Assembly (NCBI GenBank): GCA_015657635.1
Contig: JACDQM010000095.1
Span: 35,249-99,248 of the forward strand
Direction of reading: 5' to 3'
Source of the DNA: Roseateles sp.
GTDB lineage: Bacteria > Pseudomonadota > Gammaproteobacteria > Burkholderiales > Burkholderiaceae_C
Length of the DNA: 64,000 nt
This document shows, in pieces, positions 56,123 to 64,000 of this stretch; the stretch's first letter is position 1, and the number at the start of each line of letters is the position of its first letter. Under the pieces are notes generated by a model, which had not been told where the DNA came from, ran no database searches, and saw only the letters and a program-made list of their open reading frames with translations. The translations under genes and the position numbers were made by a program.

Positions 56123-57250
56123 ATGGATCGCGAGGAACTGAACCCCTGGCTGCGCCTTTTGGAGACGCCCGGCATCGGCCTGGAGGGCGCGCGCCGGCTG
56201 CTGGCCGCCTTCGGTTCCCCGCAAGCGGTGCTTGAGGCTGCGCCAGCTGCGCTGGCCGCGGTGGTCGGGCCGGTGCTGGCGCAGGCCTTGGGCGAAGTCC
56301 CGAGTGGCCTGCCCGCGCTGCAGGACAAGACCTGGCAGTGGCTGAACGATACCCCGCGCCGCAGCCTCCTGCAGCTGGGCGACCCGGACTATCCGCAAGC
56401 CCTGCTGCAGACAGCCGATCCGCCCCTGCTGCTCTACCTGGAAGGCCAGCGCCACCTGCTCGGCGAGAACGCGCTGGCCGTGGTCGGCAGCCGAAATCCG
56501 ACCGCGCAGGGCCGCGACAACGCCGAAGCCTTCGCCCACTCGCTGGGTGCTGCCGGGCTGTGCATTGTTTCCGGCCTGGCGCAGGGCATCGATGCCGCGG
56601 CACACCTCGGCGCGCTGTCGGCCGGGGCCGGCACCATCGCTTTTGTCGGCACCGGCCTGGATCAGGTCTACCCACCGCGCAACAAGGCACTGGCCCGGCA
56701 GATCGCTGACAGCGGATTGCTTGTCAGCGAGTACGCGCTGGGCACACCGCCGCTGGCCGCCAACTTTCCACGCCGCAACCGGCTGATCGCCGGCGTGAGC
56801 CTGGGCTGTCTGGTCGTCGAGGCCGCGCTGCGCTCGGGCTCACTGATCACCGCCAGACTGGCCAGCGAGGCAGGCCGTGAGGTGTTCGCCATTCCGGGCT
56901 CCATCCACTCCGCGCAAAGCCGTGGCTGCCATGCCCTGATCCGCCAGGGCGCCAAGCTGGTCGAGAACGCCGATGACGTGCTGGAAGAACTGCGCCTGAC
57001 GGATCCCGTCGGTGCGCGGCCGTCAGCCGGGCCAGCCAACTCGGCTGACGAGCTCGGCGCGCCGGGCCTGGGCGGCGAGCATGTCCGGCTGCTGGATGCC
57101 ATGGGCTTCGACCCCGTCGGGCTCGATGCGCTGCAGGCGCGCGGCGGCTGGTCAAGCGCTCAGCTGAGCGCGCTATTGCTTGAACTGGAACTCGCCGGCC
57201 GGGTCGCAGCCCTGCCCGGCCAGCTGTTCCAGCGGCGTCAGCAAGGCTGA
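56123..57250 (+). CDS. dprA: DNA-protecting protein DprA
   Basis: A 375-residue protein that loads RecA onto incoming single-stranded DNA in natural transformation. An N-terminal helix-hairpin region (PGIGLEGARRLLAAFGSPQAV) precedes the extended Rossmann core with ALAVVGSRNPTAQG, IVSGLAQGIDAAAHLGAL, GLDQVYPPRN and FPRRNRLIAGVSLG. A DML1-like winged helix ends the protein. Finding dprA does not by itself show competence. It lies 35 bases downstream of the LysM gene and 66 bases before smg. Confidence 0.96.
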   Translation: MDREELNPWLRLLETPGIGLEGARRLLAAFGSPQAVLEAAPAALAAVVGPVLAQALGEVPSGLPALQDKTWQWLNDTPRRSLLQLGDPDYPQALLQTADPPLLLYLEGQRHLLGENALAVVGSRNPTAQGRDNAEAFAHSLGAAGLCIVSGLAQGIDAAAHLGALSAGAGTIAFVGTGLDQVYPPRNKALARQIADSGLLVSEYALGTPPLAANFPRRNRLIAGVSLGCLVVEAALRSGSLITARLASEAGREVFAIPGSIHSAQSRGCHALIRQGAKLVENADDVLEELRLTDPVGARPSAGPANSADELGAPGLGGEHVRLLDAMGFDPVGLDALQARGGWSSAQLSALLLELELAGRVAALPGQLFQRRQQG

Positions 57251-57316
57251 AAGACCCCCGCTGCGCTGCGCTTTTCCGCGATTCGGTGCGTCGGAGCCCT
57301 GGGTTATCATGACCGC

Positions 57317-57769
57317 ATGTTTGACGTGCTCGTCTACCTCTATGAAACGTACTGGCGGCCCGACGCCTGTCCGGATCATGTCCAGCTGACGCGCAAATTG
57401 TCGGCCGTCGGCTTCGAAAGCGACGAAATCCGCGATGCACTGTCCTGGCTGAACGGCTTGACCGAGGCGACCCAGTCGTATCACGGTGAGCAAGGCGCTC
57501 AGAGCCTGCGCGTGTATTCAGCGGATGAGCTGGAGCATCTGGGCGAAGCCTCGGTGGGCTTTGTCAGCTTCCTCGAATCGGCCGGCGTGCTGCCCCCGCC
57601 GATGCGCGAGATGGTGATTGACCGTGCCATGGCCATTCCCGGCGCCCCGATGGACCTGGAAGACCTGAAGATCATCGTCCTGATGGTGTTCTGGAGTCTG
57701 GGCGAAGAGCCCGACGCGCTGATCCTCGACGAACTCTTCGTCGCCCCAGAAGACCGGCTGATTCACTGA
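57317..57769 (+). CDS. smg: Smg/DUF494 family protein
   Basis: A 150-residue cytosolic helical protein of the Smg family: MFDVLVYLYETYW at the start, LSAVGFESDEIRDALSWLNGL, ESAGVLPPPMREMVIDRAMAI and DLKIIVLMVFWSLGEEPDALILDEL. The function is unknown, but the dprA-smg order is widely kept, often followed by topA. Here topA is missing and a convergent DUF1631 gene follows. Confidence 0.93.
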   Translation: MFDVLVYLYETYWRPDACPDHVQLTRKLSAVGFESDEIRDALSWLNGLTEATQSYHGEQGAQSLRVYSADELEHLGEASVGFVSFLESAGVLPPPMREMVIDRAMAIPGAPMDLEDLKIIVLMVFWSLGEEPDALILDELFVAPEDRLIH

Positions 57770-57792
57770 ATTGCAGAGCTGGCGCGACGCGC

Positions 57793-60142
57793 TCAGCTCA
57801 GCAGACGCGTCGGATCCACATCCAGTTTGGCCAAAGCGTTGCGCGTCGCGCGCACCGTCAGCGTCTCGTCCTGCGCCGGCAGCAGCAAGCCGGCCTGCAG
57901 GAAGGCTGCCAGGCGGCTGAGCTGGAACAGCACACCGCGGCCGGACGGCGCCACGAACAGGATCAACTGATGACGCATGCCGCGCCAGGCCAGCTGCACC
58001 GGTTCATTGCGGCCGCGGTAGTCCAGCATGTACCAGCCGCCCACCTGCAGCTCGCGCGCCCAGGACAACATGGCCGGCGTCGGCGCCGATCCGCCCTCGG
58101 CCACGACTTCCAGATCCTCGGTCTCGTGGCCGGACAGGTCGCGCACCAGCGACTCGTTGACTTCCAGGCCACCCGCTTCCGGCAACATCGCGTCCAGCGC
58201 CTCCAGCTGATCCATCAGCTCTTCCAGGCGCTCGCGCGGGATGGCGGCTGTCTTGGCGGTGAAGGCGGCGGCCAGCGCATTGTTGAGCGCGCGGATCTGC
58301 TCATCCTGCTTGGTGCTCGAGAGCCCGGCATGACCCATCCCGTCACGCAGCGTCTTCAGCAATGGCGGCAGGCGGCGAATCACCTCTGCGCGCTCCTCAC
58401 GCGACACTTTGGCACTGGCTGACCAGATCAGGTCAGCCGCCGCACGCTTCATCAGCCGCGTGATCTCGGACTGGGCGCCGCTGCGCACCGCGGTGACGGC
58501 CAGCACATCAGCCCAGATCTGGAACAGGAAGTCGCGCACGCCATCCTGCACCGGCACCTCGTTGAGCATCTTGCGCAGCTCGATCGTGTACTGGATCGCC
58601 AGCGTCTCGCGCTGCTCGACCTGCTGAGCCAGCGAGACGCCGCGCATGCTGGCCTGGTTCTCGTTCTCGAAGTAGTGGCTGAGGAACTTCTCGAACTCGG
58701 TCAGCACCGTCTGGAACACGCGCCGCCCCGTATCGGGATAGGCCTCGACCACCTGCACGATGCGCTTGATCTCGCGCTCCAGCGCCTCGCCGCCGCCGAC
58801 GACCGTGGCATTGGAGGTGTTGAAGCCCATCACGCAGGCGCCCATGCGGTCGATCAGGTCGCGCGCCGGATGGTCGGCCGCAGCAAAGAAATCGGGTTCA
58901 CCGATGGCCACGCGCAGCACCGGCATCTGCAGACGTGCGAACCAGACACGCACCGAGGCCGGGATGCGCTCCTCCTGCAGGATGCTCTGGAACAGCAGGG
59001 CCACGATCTCGATGGTGGCGCGCTCGGCCGGCGTGTCCGCGGCCTGCTTCAGCACCTGCTTGAAGGCCTGATTGCGCGCCTTGATCTCGTCCAGGGCCGC
59101 CTGGGGCGCCAGTTCCGCGGCGAGTCCGTCCGCCCCCTCCGTTGCGGTGGGGGCCGCGCCAGGGCGCCGCTGCAAGGCATCCTGCGCATGGGTGATCGCC
59201 GCCCGCAGCCGGGGCGAGCCCTGCGAAGGCGCCGCCGCCGTTGAAGGCGCAGTGCCCACGGGCGCCGGCGAGGTGGTCAGCAGGAAGTCCGGCACCTGGC
59301 GCCCGACGACACGCTGCAGCTGCTTGAGCACCTCGTCCGCCTGAGCGTTGTGGCGACTCAGTGGGACCGACTGCGTCGGCGTGATCTGGCGCGGCATGAA
59401 ACGGGTTTCGTCCTGCCAGCCCTCAGCGTCGGCGCGGGCGCTGGCAACGGTGTTCCCGCTGGCGCCAGCCGGTGCGCGGCGGATGAAGGGCCGCAGATCC
59501 ACCTCGGGCATCACACCCTGCTGAACCAGCCAGTGATTGGTCTCGTGGTAAGCCTCGCCCAGCAACAGCGCGAACTCGGTATGCAGCACCTGCTGAAGCA
59601 TCTGCCACTCGGAGGCAGTCAGGCCGCTGCGGTACCAGGTATCGAGCGCCAGCTTGGCCACCACCGGAGCCCGCATCAAGTCCTCGGCAGGCAGCTCATC
59701 GCGCTGCTCCAGCAGATGCATGCGGGTGCGCAGGTCGGTGAACTCCCAGCTGGCCTTGTCCATCATCGCCAGCGCCAGCCGCGAGCTGGTGATCTCGCGC
59801 TCGATCGTGTCGTCATCGACCAGGCTCAGCGGCGCGCGTTCTTGGGCACGCCGCTCGGCCCGCTCGGCGGCCGTCGGTGGCACCTGGCGCGCCAGCTCGA
59901 TACCGTGAGCGGCCGCATGCCGCAGGGCATTGATCAGCGCGGCCTGCCAGGACGGGCCATGGCGGCTCCAGGTGTTGACGCCGTCACGCGCGCCACCATC
60001 ACCGGATACTCGGCGGGCAGCGCAAGCAGCTGCTGGGCGCCTCGCCAACCGCCATGCCGAGCGAGGCCAGGCCGCGCACCAAACTCTCAAGATAGACCCG
60101 CCGCGCGCGCGAGGCCAAGGCCTTGTTGCGTTCAGCAGTCAT
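57793..60142 (-). pseudogene. DUF1631 protein, reading frame broken twice near the start
   Basis: The main frame (57793 to about 59990) gives some 730 residues of a DUF1631 protein, starting DGVNTWSRHGPSWQAALIN. The true start MTAERNKALASRARRVYLE lies in another frame at 60142 and runs to about GMAVGEA near 60038. A third short piece (QQLLALPAEYPVMVAR) joins them. Two single-base losses (near 60038 and 59989), both in G/C-rich positions, restore one 783-residue protein. DUF1631 proteins are large cytosolic helical proteins of unknown role in Gram-negatives. The clean repair by two bases favours sequence error over real decay. Confidence 0.82.
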
Positions 60143-60189
60143 GAGGTCGGCGGGTCAAATCAGCATCCTGGTGCAGCGTCGAATTGACT

Positions 60190-61224
60190 CTACACCAGCG
60201 CTCCGGCGTTGGGATCGTCCGGATCTTCCTTGTTGATCGGCTGCTTCACCAGGTCCTCGCGCTTGACGCCCAGCCACATGGCGATGGCGGCGGCAACGAA
60301 CACCGACGAGTAGATGCCGAAGACGATGCCGATCGTGAGCGCCACTGCGAAGTAGTGCAGCGTCGGGCCGCCGAAGATCAGCATCGACAAGACCATCAGT
60401 TCGGTGGAACCGTGCGTGATGAAGGTGCGGCTCATCGTGGACGTGATCGCGTGGTCGATCACCTCGGAGGTGCTGAGCTTGCGGTACTTGCGGAAGGCCT
60501 CGCGCACCCGGTCGAAGATCACCACCGACTCGTTGACGGAATAGCCCAGCACCGCCAACACGGCCGCCAGCACCGCCAGCGAGAACTCCCACTGGAAGAA
60601 GGCGAAGAAGCCCAGGATGATGACCACGTCGTGCAGGTTGGCAATGATGCCGGCCACCGCAAACTTCCACTCGAAGCGGAAGGCCAGGTAGATCATGATG
60701 CCGACCACCGTGAAGGCCAGCGCCTTGGCCGCATCCTGTGCCAGCTCGGCACCCACGGCCGGGCCCACCACTTCACTGCGCGACAGCTTGACCGGTTCGG
60801 CCTGTGCGGCGGTCAGGCAGAGCTGCTTGCTGATCGCTTCGCCCTTTTCGGTGATCACTTCGCGCGGCGTGATCGTGCCGGACTCGGCCTTGCACAATTC
60901 GGCGAACACGCGGCCGACCATCTCGGTCTGCTTGACATCGCCGCGCAGCGGCAGGCGGATCATCACGTCGCGCGAGGTGCCAAAGTTTTGCACCTGCACT
61001 TCACCGAAGCCCATCGCCTCGACCACATGCCGGGTCTTGTTGATGTCGGCGGGCTGCGCATACTCGACCTCGACCACCGTGCCGCCGGTGAACTCGATCG
61101 AAAAGTGCAGGCCGCGTGTCGCCAGGAAGAAGACGGCCAGTGCGAAGGTGATGAAGGAGATCGCGTTGAAGATCAACGCGTGCTTCATGAACGGGATGTC
61201 CCGTTTGATGCGGAAGAGTTCCAT
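60190..61224 (-). CDS. secF: Protein translocase subunit SecF
   Basis: A 344-residue inner-membrane protein that with SecD uses the proton gradient to help pull secreted proteins out of SecYEG. Residues about 15-38 form TM1, then the periplasmic P1 region with FTGGTVVEVEY. Five further membrane segments follow, with the family motifs SVNESVVIFDRVRE and TSTMSRTFITH. The C-terminal charged tail is longer than in E. coli. It lies 14 bases after secD. Confidence 0.97.
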   Translation of the reverse strand: MELFRIKRDIPFMKHALIFNAISFITFALAVFFLATRGLHFSIEFTGGTVVEVEYAQPADINKTRHVVEAMGFGEVQVQNFGTSRDVMIRLPLRGDVKQTEMVGRVFAELCKAESGTITPREVITEKGEAISKQLCLTAAQAEPVKLSRSEVVGPAVGAELAQDAAKALAFTVVGIMIYLAFRFEWKFAVAGIIANLHDVVIILGFFAFFQWEFSLAVLAAVLAVLGYSVNESVVIFDRVREAFRKYRKLSTSEVIDHAITSTMSRTFITHGSTELMVLSMLIFGGPTLHYFAVALTIGIVFGIYSSVFVAAAIAMWLGVKREDLVKQPINKEDPDDPNAGALV

Positions 61225-61238
61225 GGTGTCTTGCTTCC

Positions 61239-63116
61239 TCAGGCCTTGGGCGCGTCGCTGACCGCGTCGCCCTCAGGCTTCCAGATCTGACCGATAGAGA
61301 GGGACTTGAGCTTCTTCTGGCGGCCGTACCAGAGGTTGACCAGGCCGCGCGAGAACATGACCGACGAGAACATCGAGGTCAGGATGCCCAGGCAGTGCAC
61401 CACCGCAAAGCCCTTCACCGGGCCGGAGCCGAAGGCCAGCAGGGCCACGCCCGCGATCAGCGTGGTCACATTGGAGTCCAGGATGGTGGCGAAAGCGCGT
61501 TCGTAGCCGATCGTGATGGCCGCCTGCGGCGCCGCCCCGGCACGCAACTCTTCGCGGATGCGCTCGTTGATCAGCACGTTGGAGTCGATCGCCATGCCCA
61601 GCACCAGCGCAATGGCGGCCATGCCCGGCAGGCTCAAGGTGGCCTGCAGCATCGACAGCGCCGCCACCAGCAGCAAGAGGTTGAAGGCCAGCGCCAGCGA
61701 CGAGAAGACGCCGAACAGCATGTAGTAGACGCACATGAAGGCGGCGACGGCGACGAAGCCCCAGACCACCGATGCAAAGCCCTTGCTGATGTTCTCGGCG
61801 CCCAGGCTCGGGCCGATGGTGCGCTCCTCGATGATCTCCATCGGTGCGGCCAGCGAGCCGGCGCGCAGCAGCAGCGCGGTGTCGTTGGCCTCGGCCGTGG
61901 TCATCGCACCGGAAATCTGGAAACGGTTGCCCAGCTCGCCACGGATGGTCGGCGCCGTCACCACCTCGCCCTTGCCCTTCTCGAACAGGATGATGGCCAT
62001 GCGCTTGCCGATGTTCTCGCGCGAGATGTCCTTCATGATGCGCGCGCCCTTGGCGTCGACCACCAGGTTGACCGAGGGCTGTTGCTTGTCGTCGAAGCCG
62101 GCCTGTGCGTCGATCAGGTTGTCGCCCGAGATGACCACCTGGCGCTTGACGATGATGGGGCCGAAGCCACGGTCCACATAGCGCTCGGTGCCGAAGGGCA
62201 CCGGGCCGGTGCCGGCCACTGCTGCCTGCGCTTCCGTGCTCTCGTCCACCATGCGCAGTTCCAGCGTGGCGGTGCGGCCGATGATGTCCTTGGCCTTGGC
62301 GGTGTCCTGCACGCCAGGCAGCTGCACGACCACGCGGTCGAGGCCCTGCTGCTGGATCACCGGCTCGGCCACACCCAGTTCATTGACGCGGTTGTGCAGC
62401 GTCGTGATGTTCTGCTTGAGAGCGGCTTCCTGCACCTGCACCAGCGACTGCGGCTTGAGCGTACCCACCAGGCGCAACTCGCCGCCGGCGGCCGGCGTCC
62501 ATTGCACATCGACCACCTGCTCGGTGAGCAGGCTCTGGGCCTTGCTCAGCAGCTCGGCCTCGCGGAAAGCGACGATCACGCTGTTGCCATCGCGGCTGAT
62601 GCCGGCATGGCGGATGTTCTTGTCGCGCAGCAAGGTGCGCACATCACCCGTCAGCGATTCCGCTTTCTTGGTCAAGGCAGCCTTCATGTCGACCTGCATC
62701 AGGAAGTGCACGCCACCGCGCAAGTCCAGGCCCAGGTACATGGGGAAGGCGTGCAGCGACGTCAGCCACTGCGGCGAGCGCGACAGCAGGTTCAGCGCCA
62801 CGATGTAGGCGGGATCAGCCGGATCGCGGTTCACCGCCTTGCTGATCGCATCCTTGGCCTTGATCTGCGTGTCCGTGTCGGAGAAGCGCGCCCTGACCGA
62901 ATTGCCGTCCAGCTGGACGAAGTCGGCCTTGATGCCGGCGGTGTCGAGCGCCTTTTCAACCTGCTCGCGCACGGCAGCGTCAACCTTGACCGTGGCTTTG
63001 GCACTCGAGACCTGAACGGCAGGCGCCTCGCCGAAAAAGTTCGGCAGCGTGTAGATCAGGCCGATCAGCATCGCGACCACAAGTGTCACGTACTTCCACA
63101 GCGGATATCGATTCAT
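61239..63116 (-). CDS. secD: Protein translocase subunit SecD
   Basis: A 625-residue inner-membrane protein. TM1 (about 7-25) is followed by a large periplasmic region with GLDLRGGVHFLMQVD (P1 head) and the conserved ELRMVDES segment. The C-terminal half has five more membrane segments, with AIALVLGMAIDSNVLINERIREEL near the proton-relay region. The length is normal. It is co-transcribed with secF; yajC lies 133 bases upstream on the same strand. Confidence 0.98.
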   Translation of the reverse strand: MNRYPLWKYVTLVVAMLIGLIYTLPNFFGEAPAVQVSSAKATVKVDAAVREQVEKALDTAGIKADFVQLDGNSVRARFSDTDTQIKAKDAISKAVNRDPADPAYIVALNLLSRSPQWLTSLHAFPMYLGLDLRGGVHFLMQVDMKAALTKKAESLTGDVRTLLRDKNIRHAGISRDGNSVIVAFREAELLSKAQSLLTEQVVDVQWTPAAGGELRLVGTLKPQSLVQVQEAALKQNITTLHNRVNELGVAEPVIQQQGLDRVVVQLPGVQDTAKAKDIIGRTATLELRMVDESTEAQAAVAGTGPVPFGTERYVDRGFGPIIVKRQVVISGDNLIDAQAGFDDKQQPSVNLVVDAKGARIMKDISRENIGKRMAIILFEKGKGEVVTAPTIRGELGNRFQISGAMTTAEANDTALLLRAGSLAAPMEIIEERTIGPSLGAENISKGFASVVWGFVAVAAFMCVYYMLFGVFSSLALAFNLLLLVAALSMLQATLSLPGMAAIALVLGMAIDSNVLINERIREELRAGAAPQAAITIGYERAFATILDSNVTTLIAGVALLAFGSGPVKGFAVVHCLGILTSMFSSVMFSRGLVNLWYGRQKKLKSLSIGQIWKPEGDAVSDAPKA

Positions 63117-63249
63117 GATGAAGGCCTCCTCCGGCCTGCATGCCCCAGCCTTGCGACCCGGCAGCCAAACCCTGAAAGGCCCGGCACGCGTCGAGCGCGA
63201 GCCGGGCCTGTAATTGCGAGCAGGCCCGCGAGGCCTGCCTCAGCGCGTC

Positions 63250-63579
63250 TTACTTGACGGTGCCCTTGGGCAGCACTTGCACAATGGCGCCACGCTGCAC
63301 CTGCAGCTCGACACCGGTGGCCACTTCCAGCGTGACGTAGCTGTCGCCGAGCTTGCTGACCTTGCCCAGCAGGCCGCCGCCAGTGACGACTTCGTCGCCC
63401 TTGGCCAGTGCCTCGATCATGGCCTTGTGCTCCTTCTGACGCTTCATCTGGGGCCGGATCATCACGAAGTACAGCACCACGAACATCAGCACCAGCGGCA
63501 GCATGCTCATCAGGCTGGACTCAGCACCGCCGGCAGCAGCGGCCGGAGCGGCTTGAGCAAAAGCGTTGGAAATAAACAC
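63250..63579 (-). CDS. yajC: SecDF-associated membrane protein YajC
   Basis: A 109-residue single-span inner-membrane protein. The hydrophobic segment MSMLPLVLMFVVLYFVMIRPQMKRQKEH and the following KGDEVVTGGGLLGKV are the family core. GTG at 63579 gives the family length and has AAAGGGA upstream. It is first in yajC-secD-secF. Confidence 0.96.
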   Translation of the reverse strand: MFISNAFAQAAPAAAAGGAESSLMSMLPLVLMFVVLYFVMIRPQMKRQKEHKAMIEALAKGDEVVTGGGLLGKVSKLGDSYVTLEVATGVELQVQRGAIVQVLPKGTVK

Positions 63580-63676
63580 GTCGAAATCCCTTTGGTAAAC
63601 GCCGTCCTTGGCGGACAGAAGAACGGCGGATTGTATGCGCGCCCTCCAGCACACCTCATGCGCGCTAACACCCGGA

Positions 63677-63735
63677 TTGACGCCGAAGGGCAATACAAAT
63701 ATTCTTTAAATATATTTATAGTCAACGAGCTCACC
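63677..63735 (+). promoter_or_regulatory. AT-rich promoter region before the GntR-type gene
   Basis: TTGACG (63677-63682) and TATTCT (63700-63705) are spaced by 17 bases, a good sigma-70 promoter. An AT-rich run with several overlapping palindromic motifs (TTAAATATATTTATA around 63706-63720) follows, much more AT-rich than the rest of the window. It could hold the operator of an autoregulated GntR gene, and yajC transcription may start nearby on the other strand. Confidence 0.5.
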
Positions 63736-63832
63736 CGGCGCACCAACCGCGCCGGCCGAACGCCATCTGCACCGCCCTCCATACAGCAGCGACCGCGCGG
63801 CAAGGGGCGGGCCTGCGATGATGCCCCCCATG

Positions 63833-64000
63833 ATGACCGCAGACAACGACAAGCAGCGCCGCGTCGCCGATCAGGCCTATGACGCGCTTGAGGCCATGAT
63901 TGCCACCTTGGTGCTGCAGCCTGGCGCACCCACGTCAGAGCCGATCTGATCGCGCGCACCGGCCTGGGCCGCACGCCCACCCGTGAAGCGCTGATGCGCC
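63833..64000 (+). pseudogene. Start of a GntR/FadR-type regulator, frameshifted, runs off the edge
   Basis: The beginning of a GntR-family regulator: TADNDKQRRVADQAYDALEAMIATLVLQPGAP, then the winged helix TGLGRTPTREALM. The frame breaks at about 63940: GAG is followed by CCGATCTGA where GAG-GCC-GAT-CTG would continue SEADLIARTGLG. One missing G/C base repairs it. As in purC and the DUF1631 gene the change is a single-base loss, so an error in the sequence is likely. The effector domain lies beyond the window. Confidence 0.72.

Overview
The window is high-GC and densely coded. Its gene content and order (ahcY-tlyA-metF behind an SAH riboswitch, slt-NDUFA9-like-GST-cca, pyk-fba-purC-purE-purK-sua5, def-fmt, dprA-smg, yajC-secD-secF) point to a betaproteobacterium of the Burkholderiales, probably near Roseateles, Rubrivivax, Leptothrix or the Comamonadaceae. 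That placement rests on recognising gene families and gene order, not on a search.

Layout. 0-4 kb: the tail of a GGDEF protein, a hybrid sensor kinase translationally coupled to a PhnD-type binding protein, and a convergent HAD phosphatase. 4.2-7.6 kb: the methyl cycle (SAH riboswitch, ahcY, tlyA, metF). 7.7-9.3 kb: an OmpW porin and a PEP-CTERM P-domain exoprotein behind a sigma-54-like promoter. 9.3-19.6 kb: housekeeping genes (pepQ, two 5-formyl-THF cyclo-ligases, TfoX-like, DUF2917/LysR pair, RIO kinase, slt, NDUFA9-like, GST, cca). 19.6-22 kb: small, lower-GC, minus-strand genes separated by integron attC-like sites, with no integrase in view. 22-24 kb: a lipoprotein and a putative barrel gene of unknown function. 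24-31 kb: two large GGDEF-EAL proteins on either side of midA; one of them is bounded by 55-bp perfect direct repeats copied from the midA 3' end. 31-36.7 kb: udg, rimI, tsaB, a hairpin repeat element, an SGNH-like lipoprotein, sua5, purK and purE. 36.7-49.7 kb: cnoX-like thioredoxin, a TPR protein, purC (frameshifted), fba, an HTH-ATPase-DUF4325 protein, a tandemly duplicated binding-protein gene with remnants of its neighbours, pyk, maeB and pgk. 49.7-57.8 kb: azlCD, a GSGD-repeat secreted protein, a lipoprotein, htpX, fmt, def, a LysM protein, dprA and smg. 57.8-64 kb: a DUF1631 gene (frameshifted), secF, secD, yajC and the start of a GntR-type regulator (frameshifted).

The genes group into central metabolism (methyl cycle, one-carbon, purine synthesis, lower glycolysis and malate decarboxylation), translation and tRNA maturation (tsaB, sua5, rimI, cca, fmt, def), protein export (secDF-yajC), envelope upkeep (slt, htpX, LysM) and c-di-GMP signalling. 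No tRNA, rRNA, CRISPR array, transposase or phage gene was found.

Most notable: the orphan integron cassettes, the repeat-bounded GGDEF-EAL gene, the pyk/binding-protein tandem duplication, and six apparent single-base losses at G/C-rich positions in three conserved genes, which look more like sequence error than real gene decay.
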